64,000 bases of DNA from Salvator merianae (taxonomy: Eukaryota > Chordata > Lepidosauria > Squamata > Teiidae): assembly GCA_003586115.2 (NCBI GenBank), contig QVOM02000070.1, forward strand, positions 1,669,735 to 1,733,734. The letters run 5' to 3'. The notes beneath the pieces are model-generated. The model was given only the letters and a program-made list of their open reading frames with translations. It ran no database searches and was not told the DNA's origin. Positions 56,991 through 64,000 of the stretch are shown here, in pieces (position 1 is the first letter of the stretch; each line of letters opens with the position of its first letter). The translations under genes and the position numbers were made by a program.

Positions 56991-58300
56991 ATCCCTGGCA
57001 GGACAGCACTCAGAGGAAGCCAAGGCCTTATCCAGTCCTGCATGATGGCACAGTTTCATATTGCAGCTCAGGTTCTCAAAGAGTAAACTCACTCCAGGTC
57101 TGCCCAGTGTGAAGCCTAAGGTGGCTCATTTTTCTCATACTTGGGTGGAGTTGTAAGTACTATCTGCATGAAATTGTGAAGATTTTGTACTAGATGGAAT
57201 CATCAATCCTGACGAAAGGCCCAGCTATGCTTAAGTTTTAATCCACATTTGATTCAACTTCAGAATGAGTAATCATCAGCAAAGTGACAGACAGTTTTCC
57301 TTTCACCTTATCTGACCCAGAAAACCCACCTTTGGGTAAGATAATGCAGAAAGAAACCAGTTCATCAAAGCAGCTTGAAGAAGGTAGGATCCTGGACCAC
57401 TCCATGGAGAAACAGCTTAGAAGACAGGATACAGAGGAAAAGGGGATTGAGAAGAAAAAGGAAGAACTTTGGCATGGTTACTGGAGAAAACCCATGACCC
57501 TGTAATTTCTTTCTCTTGCAAAGTGCAGTGGTATAACTGTTAGATGACATTTGAAGAAGGATCCTGATGAGATGCCATTATCCCCTCACTGTAAATCCTG
57601 ATCCACAGAAAATCTTCCAAAATCTTGAATGAATCACAAAACTGAGAACAGTTTCCATAATTAGAGACAAATGGAGCATCCACATGGATTCCTAAGGCAC
57701 TTTTCTACTTGATCTAGGAGTGAGACATTCAAATATCTGGAACATGTACATTCACACACTTCCAACCAACACACTTGTCCCTAGAGTTTACTGATTCTCT
57801 GACAAAGGCTGGTACTCCAATGTTCAGTGCTGATGTAGCAGGATGGAGGAGGGAAGAAACACGTTACTGACCTTGATTCCTGGGGTTCATTTTTGTGAAG
57901 GACCAAAATTGATGAACTTCCTGGGCCATTTCCAGTCTGATATGAAAGTGGCCCTTTAAAAACACACAAACATACACACACACACACACACCTACCTTGC
58001 AGCTTTGGACCTTCCATTCCACAGCTTTGAGGCCTTGAGATGACAAGGTGCGTGTCTCAGGGGTGGCTTGTGTATGCCTCCCATGTGGGAATGTAGGTAA
58101 AATAATACGGTCAGACTGAAGAGAACAGGAAATCAAAGCAAAACCATGAAAAATAAATAATGTTGGGTTAGCATGTTTAAGCTTCTGAAAAATCATTTGA
58201 GCACAATATTGCATGTTCTCTCTTTCTTCCTCCCTCCTTCACCCTTTGCAAATAATTCTCAGCAGTTTCAAGACACTAGAAGTTTTTTTTGGGGGGGTCT
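56991..58300. other. Intergenic; half MITE and (CA)n
   Basis: About 57222-57270 (GGCCCAGCTATGCTTAAG, then TTAATCCACATTTGATTC) is one end of the 16237-type MITE. A (CA)n run lies at 57973-57991. No gene was recognised. Confidence 0.45.
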
Positions 58301-59233
58301 GTTTATCAGTCTTTTCAGCAAATTTTAGAATTGGGTCAAATTTTTTGCTAGTTGCATAAATCTTTTGCTAAAGAAAGAGCTATTGTGATTCTTAGTGAAA
58401 ATATTCAATAGTTTCTCAGGGAATAAGGGGGGATAAACATAAAATAATGGTGCATAGTAACAAGCAAAATGGTATGTATTTAAAGGTACTAGATAATACA
58501 TAATGAAAAGGGAGAGGAGGAAATTATTTAATAAATATACCATGCTCAGGAAAGAAGTGTGTACAAAACTGGGATAATATAGAGGGAACTTAGAAAGTAA
58601 ATGCTGATTATGTTAAATTAGTAATGTAATATGAATTTAATTACATGAATCAAATGAATTGACATAAATTATAATGAAGCAAATGTTCCCAAGATACTCT
58701 ACTAAATTGTAAGAAGTTGATAGCAGGAAGTAAGTAAGGAGTATTTAATAAGCATGTTTGAGGAATGTAAGGTTTCTTTATATCTTCTCAAAGTTGAACA
58801 TCTATGAGAAAGAAGAAAAAAATTGTTTCTAGGAAGACTAACATGGGAAAAACAAGTGAAGGAAGTACATAAGAAAAATCTTTAATGGTTCAATTGTTAA
58901 ATACAATGTATAGAATGTATAGAATACTGGGAAGGTGGATATGGAGAAAACATGGGCATGTATTGTATACTACTGACTGAGAAAGTGAGTGCTTGTTGAT
59001 AAGGGGTCCTGGATATTATTAATTACTGGGGTAGAAGTTGTGGAACAAGGTTAAGTCTGCATTTGCTGATAATACAAGATTTAGGTACCACCAGTGTTGT
59101 TGTCATTCCACAATGAGATTTGGATGGATTGGGGCGCTTGTTAATTAATAAAATGGAGCAAACCATTTATGAAAGATATGTGGAAGGGACTTGGGATACT
59201 TGCCCTACAATATAGAAAGGATTTTTAAAAAAG
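58301..59233. other. AT-rich upstream part of an L1-like insertion or spacer
   Basis: It is A-rich on the plus strand and directly precedes the L1-like ORF2 start. It could be the 3' part of L1 ORF1 or unrelated; no ORF1 motif was recognised. Confidence 0.3.
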
Positions 59234-60160
59234 ATGAGCACAAACGTTAATAGAAGTCAACTGAGATTGATTTCCTATAATGTAAAAGGATTAAACTCAC
59301 CAAAGCAAGGGAAAACAATTTCCCAGCTGATTTCAGGATGCAACCTTTTCCTTCAGGAAACTCATCAACCAGGAAAACACATGAAAGAGAAATTTATCTC
59401 AGGAGGCAAATGCAATGAAAATAAATCCCTCAGGAGCCCTATAGTCTGATGTATGACCATTCTATTAAGAGAGGCCATAACTTTCAAGATAATAGACCAA
59501 AAAATAGACAGAGATGGATTTTACATTAGACTGCACAACATAATATAAAGGGAAGAACCCAGTTTTTGAAATAGGATTTCTAACAAAAAAATGTACCTTA
59601 GCATATACCTTTAGACACATATAAATGGGTAAAGTAGGGATTATACATTCTTTTCTAAATGCCATAATTCTTATTCAAGAATTGATTATTTTTTAATATC
59701 AGAAGAAAATATATCGTACAAAAATGCAGGAATCCTGCCATTAGTACAGGGTGATCACAGGCTAATTTATTTAGATTGGGATGTTACTGTTGATCAAGTT
59801 ACACCCTAGATTTTGAGATTCCCACAATGTTTATTGTTGAATGAGAAAACATGATTTCATTGAAGTAATCAATTAAAAATTATTTCCAATATAAAGATTT
59901 GCTAGGAACAAAAATAACAATATGAAAAGCCCTAAAAGTGGTAACCCAAGGTGAAATAATAGCCAAAACATCCCAGTTAAAGAAGCAAATGCAAGCACAG
60001 AGAACACAAATTGAGGAGAAACTAAAAAAGGCTGAAACACAGCAAAAATTAAAAACATTAAAAAATGGTCAGCTTTTGGAAACATTTCTGTTCTACATCA
60101 GAAAGTGTGAGAAAGCCCGATGTTCTATGTTGTCTATTTGGTATCCAGAAGCATGCCCTA
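59234..60160 (+). mobile_element. L1-like LINE ORF2 5' fragment
   Basis: A true ATG at 59234 opens a frame with RLISYNVKGLNSP and FLQETH. These are the catalytic N and E motifs of the APE-type endonuclease that starts L1 ORF2. The frame stops after 71 codons. Degenerate downstream frames include SQLKKQMQAQRTQIEEKLKK (near 59970), a coiled-coil-like stretch that lies between endonuclease and RT in L1. The RT is absent. Confidence 0.75.
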
Positions 60161-60561
60161 TTAACCCCATTTGTTCAATGGCATGCTCTGTACTTTCCAT
60201 TAACCGTTGCTGCCCTTAAAAGGAGAAAAAAGAAAACAAAAGAAAATCCAATTTTTTACCACTCCAGTCCTAAAAGAACACACTAAGCATTTCTTGATTG
60301 AATTAAGATTTTTTTTCACCCAGAGACATTGCTATGGGACCACCACACAGCTGGCCTAACCTAGAATTTTTGTGGCTTAGCATAGCAAGCCTATTTCTCT
60401 AACCCATCTTCCAGGTTATAACCACACTGAGATGGCCTAGATCTGGTTAAAGATAGAAAAGCCACAGATATGGTTGTCTGAAATTCTCTGTCTCTGTGGA
60501 AACATACGGGGCCTGTGATGCTTTGCATTCCACAAAAGGAAAGGTTAGACTGGCCCTGAGC

Positions 60562-60581
60562 AAAAAAAAAAAAAAAAAAAA
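60562..60581. repeat. Poly(A) tract
   Basis: Twenty consecutive A on the plus strand; it may mark the tail of a retroposed copy but no body was identified. Confidence 0.9.
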
Positions 60582-60849
60582 GGACATATTTTCTCCATTT
60601 TATCCTCACAACAACCTTAGGAAGTAGATAAGACTGAAAGGCAAAGATTGGCTCAAGGTGATCCTGCCTGAGCAGGGATCTGAAAGCAGGAATTCTAGGT
60701 TTTTATTTATATGTTTACATTTATATTCCACCCTGTACCACCTGGTCTCAGAGAGGGTTACAACTGCAAGAGATAGAGAGGTGAACTGTAGTCCATCCAA
60801 TCACCTTAAAGACTCACTTTGGATTTTCTGCTGAACAGCCCTATTGAAT

Positions 60850-61019
60850 GCACCCTGTTTGATCTGAGTCTGAAGGTGTTCAAAGGTGTTCCAATCGAAT
60901 CAAATGTGTGTTCAAACCAAATGCCTGTTTGAAGAAAGAAGTCTGAATTCAAACCAAAGAAGTGTTCAGTTCGGTTTGGATCAAACTGAACCAGAAAAAA
61001 TGTTCATGCATTTCTCTAA
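60850..61019. mobile_element. TTTGAA-rich hAT-like fragment
   Basis: TTGATCTGAGTCTGAAGGTG, GTTCAGTTCGGTTTGGATC and the end TGTTCATGCATTTCTCTA fit the family. The other end is not clear. Confidence 0.5.
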
Positions 61020-61477
61020 TCAACAGATATGTAAGCCTAGGGCCTTGAGGAATTTAAAGGGTCCATCTATATAAGTGCTATATCCTGGTAAATGCTTTCT
61101 AGTATGGCCATGACCCATTTTCACCTTTCATTTACAAAACTTAGCCTTATATAACTTTCAAAATCAAACAAACGTGTAAAGCAAAGGGCAATCTCCCAGC
61201 AGGACACCAGCTACTGGACTCAGCTACTTTTATGTGAAAGTAAATTTCTTCAGCGTCAATCAACATTATACCTACACAGAAACAGCACTGCTATTAAATG
61301 GGGCAACATGTGTATAAGGATTGCACAGTTTGCCAAAAAGACCCCAGATACGTTTCCTGTTACAGGGCTGTCCCACTTAACAAGCAGTGTACCACTTCCT
61401 GGCTTACATTTTATGGTAAGAAGCAGAGGTCCAGAAACACCGAGGGGGTTGGGATGGTAAGACGGAAGGAGGACAGA
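61020..61477. other. No recognisable feature
   Basis: No gene or assigned repeat was identified. Confidence 0.4.
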
Positions 61478-61625
61478 GGGCCTTTTTGCACTTTCCAGCT
61501 TGGGATGGTCAAATGTGGCCACTCCAAAGTGCAGCAGTCCCTATGGTGTGGCGGCCATCCACACTGAGAGGGCTGGGACAACCTGGAAACAGGCTTCCAG
61601 CATTTACAGTGCAAATGTATTCCCC
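61478..61625. mobile_element. Harbinger-like MITE, left part only
   Basis: GGGCCTTTTTGCACTTTCC is a clear left terminus. The text up to GCATTTACAGTGCAAATG resembles 22723-22870; the right end is missing. Confidence 0.55.
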
Positions 61626-63109
61626 CAGTGACATTTTATTTTTTCTTAAAGGCTGGCGATGCAGGTAGCTGCCTGACTGACCTATTCCTTGACCTGGCCT
61701 TCTTAGGATCCCTACATTTCCTACTGTTTTTCTTCTCATTCAGCTCCTGTACAAACTGATTTCTGTGCCTTGAAAAAGTGTATGCATTACCACAAGGGCA
61801 AGCAAACGCGAACTGTAGGCTTTGTGGATTGGTGCAAATTCTGTAGAGTTGCAGTTGCATGCATTTATGTGCTTGTGCAGGGTGCCCTGAGACACATTTT
61901 GATCTGGATCAGAACATTCCTTGGAGACATCAGAAGGAGACTTCACATTGGAGTTTTGTCCCTCCTGAACCACCATCAAGGTCTCAGCCTGTTGACTAAT
62001 GCTGGTTCATATGCTATGGGAGAAAGAAAATAATTGAAGTGTCGGTTCAAGAGCTGTCCTAAAAGATCATTGGCCCTGATCCAGAACATGGAAGATAGGC
62101 TTTGCATGTTAGGGACTACCAGGAAACATTCCAACACCCCCCAGGCATACTTAGTTGTGTGAGTAGTGGCAGCAGCGGTAATTAGAATGTTGTGTTAGGA
62201 CCTCAGAAGTAAAGATGAAAGGAACTGCAGTTTGTCAGAGTATGAACTGATGTTAGAGGCCTGGGACTGTCAGGTGCTTTGGCAACTCATAGAAATGTGA
62301 GTTGCTCTTAAGAGGTATGGTGAATTCTCCTCCTTACTGATAAAGGGTTGCTGCCATTTTAGCCTGCTCCATGGAAAGGCTACAAAGTGCATCAGTGCCA
62401 CCTGATTGTGCATGCTTGTGCATCCACAACAGCATCACACAAGGCTGTGTGCTTGCTTGTACAGCAATGGCTGCAGCAGCTGCATCAGGGGGGTAAAAGG
62501 GCAGTGGACACTTGTCAAGGGTGAGGTGAGTAAAGCACCTTACAGTCCTGGGCCTCTAACTGCAGTTCATGCTTCAAAACTTTCAAAATCACTACACTTT
62601 GCCTTGGGAAATACAAAATCTATGCATAGATTTGGTCTTCGGCACCATGGCATAAAACCATGTATCCTCTTGACAGAGGAAAATGTCCAGTTCAGGGCAT
62701 CACAAGGGAGAAAACATCTGGAATGTCCCTCATTTGGAAATAAATTTGCTTTCCATGGGCCTGATGGTTCTTTTTCTAGTTTGCATTTCCAGTCGACAAA
62801 ACTTTTCAACATCCCTACAAATTCCCACTCATGGCAGAATTTGCTGACAGCTCCCAAAGTTTTTCTCACACCTTCTGTCAAACAACTGACCATACCAACC
62901 TTAGACAAATAAATGAAACCTGAGCAAACAAGAGAGTCAGGGTGGGAATGTAGTTCAAGAGTCAGGCAAAATCTAAAGAGAAACAGCCCATTTCTGTGAT
63001 GGCTGGAGCGTTGAAGTTGGGACGGCTCTGAAAGGAACCATTCCCAAATGGAGTGGTCTCCAGTCCCAGGTAAAGGTTGTCTGCCATTGGATGACTTGTT
63101 CTAGGACAG
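61626..63109. other. No recognisable gene
   Basis: The 168-codon plus-strand frame at 62406-62912 and an opposite minus-strand frame overlap each other; neither shows a domain or exon signals. Left unassigned. Confidence 0.35.
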
Positions 63110-63495
63110 GCACAGCGCCACCAGTGCTGTCACTCGCACTGCTATCCACTACCCAACACCCTACAATCTGACCCCCAACTAATCTGTGCTACCCTCAACC
63201 CTGCTACCGCTCCTGCCACTGTGTGCTGCCCTCTGCCCTGCTACCTTGCATGCCTCCCTGTTCCATTCCAGAGGCCCCTGGACCACCAGTAGACCTCTTA
63301 AAACAGATCTACTGATATCCCACCCTGTGTGGCCATTTTGGCTGCCTAGACCAGGCTACACTCCATCCAATGCAGTCAGAGTGGCCTAGTAGGGGATGAC
63401 CCCTCTTCTGTTCCACTGCAGAGTGTGGAATGAGAGGCCCAGAAAGGTTCTAGGCCTCACACTAGACCATTTTAAAAGTACTTGTGGAAAGGCCC
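63110..63495. mobile_element. Harbinger-like MITE, right part
   Basis: The text from CCACCAGTAGACCTCTTAAA to the terminus GTACTTGTGGAAAGGCCC matches the right half of 40351-40910. The left terminus could not be placed. Confidence 0.55.
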
Positions 63496-63900
63496 TTAGG
63501 GCCACTTCTGTCACCACATGCAGGGTCCACAGTTGAGGGAAGGGACCAATGAGTTCTTCAGCCCAGTGCTGTTCAGAAATGAGCTGACAGCCACTGGTGG
63601 TATATCTTTCCAATACTGTGCAGCAATTAATCTACTCCCATTTTGAATGAACTTCAATTTCCAAATAGTATTCTGAGGCAAACTCATGCCTAACATTTTG
63701 CATTGTTCTGGTTGAGAGATTGAAATCTGCATGAAGACATCAGCTGTCCGTCTTTGGTTTTATCCAGACATCCAAGAAAAAGGGCTTCCTGAAGCGTGGG
63801 AGGTCTAGGATCTGCCCCGCAAGCAAAAGGCATGCAGGTCACATGACTGGCATTTCCTGGCATCCAAAGTCCTTGCAGTCACTTAACGAAAGTTCCATAT

Positions 63901-64000
63901 TGAGAGCAGGTGAAGGTTTTGCCTTTATATTCTGCCCAGAAGCAATTGGTGGACCATTAAGTGAGACAGGATGCTGACCTGATCCAGCAGGTCCTATGCT
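63901..64000 (+). mobile_element. L3/CR1-like LINE tail, cut by the window end
   Basis: GAGAGCAGGTGAAGGTTTTG through CCTGATCCAGCAGGTCC matches the 10830-10950 tail. Confidence 0.75.

Noticed and set aside
62406..62912. A 168-codon plus-strand open frame
   Set aside because: It overlaps a 113-codon frame on the other strand, has no recognisable domain, no exon signals and unremarkable composition.
63510..63760. Minus-strand peptide with RLIAAQYWKDIPP, like an L1 ORF2 end
   Set aside because: The match is a few residues in a short frame; not enough to call an element.
1..64000. CRISPR arrays, operons, rRNA genes or endogenous retroviruses
   Set aside because: None was seen; direct repeats here are tandem arrays within transposons and no gag-pol or LTR structure was recognised.

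Overview
The window is vertebrate nuclear DNA, most likely from a squamate reptile (lizard or gecko). The reasons are sparse intron-containing or single-exon genes, CR1, L3/CR1-like, L2-like and L1-like LINE remnants, tRNA-derived and MIR-like SINEs, and very many short non-autonomous DNA transposons. No bacterial-style gene organisation is present. The species call is inference from repeat content.

Only two protein-coding genes can be supported. (1) A single-coding-exon rhodopsin-class GPCR at 35105-36064 (+) has the hallmarks of the short-chain fatty acid receptors FFAR2/FFAR3, including the carboxylate-binding Arg/His/Arg set; a splice acceptor lies two bases before the ATG. (2) A five-exon gene on the minus strand (53208 down to 43660) was reconstructed from splice sites that are all phase 1. 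Its 279-residue product is signal peptide, V-type Ig domain with a J-like GNG strand, C1-type Ig domain, a transmembrane segment carrying a lysine, and a 10-15 residue basic tail with no ITIM. The V domain resembles NKp30 (NCR3) and the whole layout is that of an activating immune receptor needing a signalling adaptor. The two genes are convergent, about 7.6 kb apart. This receptor is the main candidate for something not well described.

Region by region: 1-7.1 kb is dominated by CR1 and L3 LINE copies, including a CR1 with a nearly open reverse transcriptase. From 7.5 to 34 kb is a mosaic of MITE-like elements, LINE tails, SINEs, a 187-bp tandem duplication and one CpG-rich block (14.9-15.8 kb) that may be a promoter. 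The GPCR lies at 35-37 kb. From 37 to 43.6 kb there are more repeats. The Ig receptor occupies 43.6-53.2 kb, with introns filled with transposons. From 53.5 to 64 kb there are further MITEs and an L1-like ORF2 fragment, with no recognisable gene.

Two transposon families stand out. One has termini close to GGGCCTTTCTGCACTT (or GGGCCTGTTCGCACTT), apparent 3-bp target duplications, and about 20 copies; this is PIF/Harbinger-like by inference. The other is rich in GGTTTGAA/TTCAAACC words, begins TAGAGATGTGCA-like, and two copies show 7-of-8-base flanking duplications, as hAT elements do.
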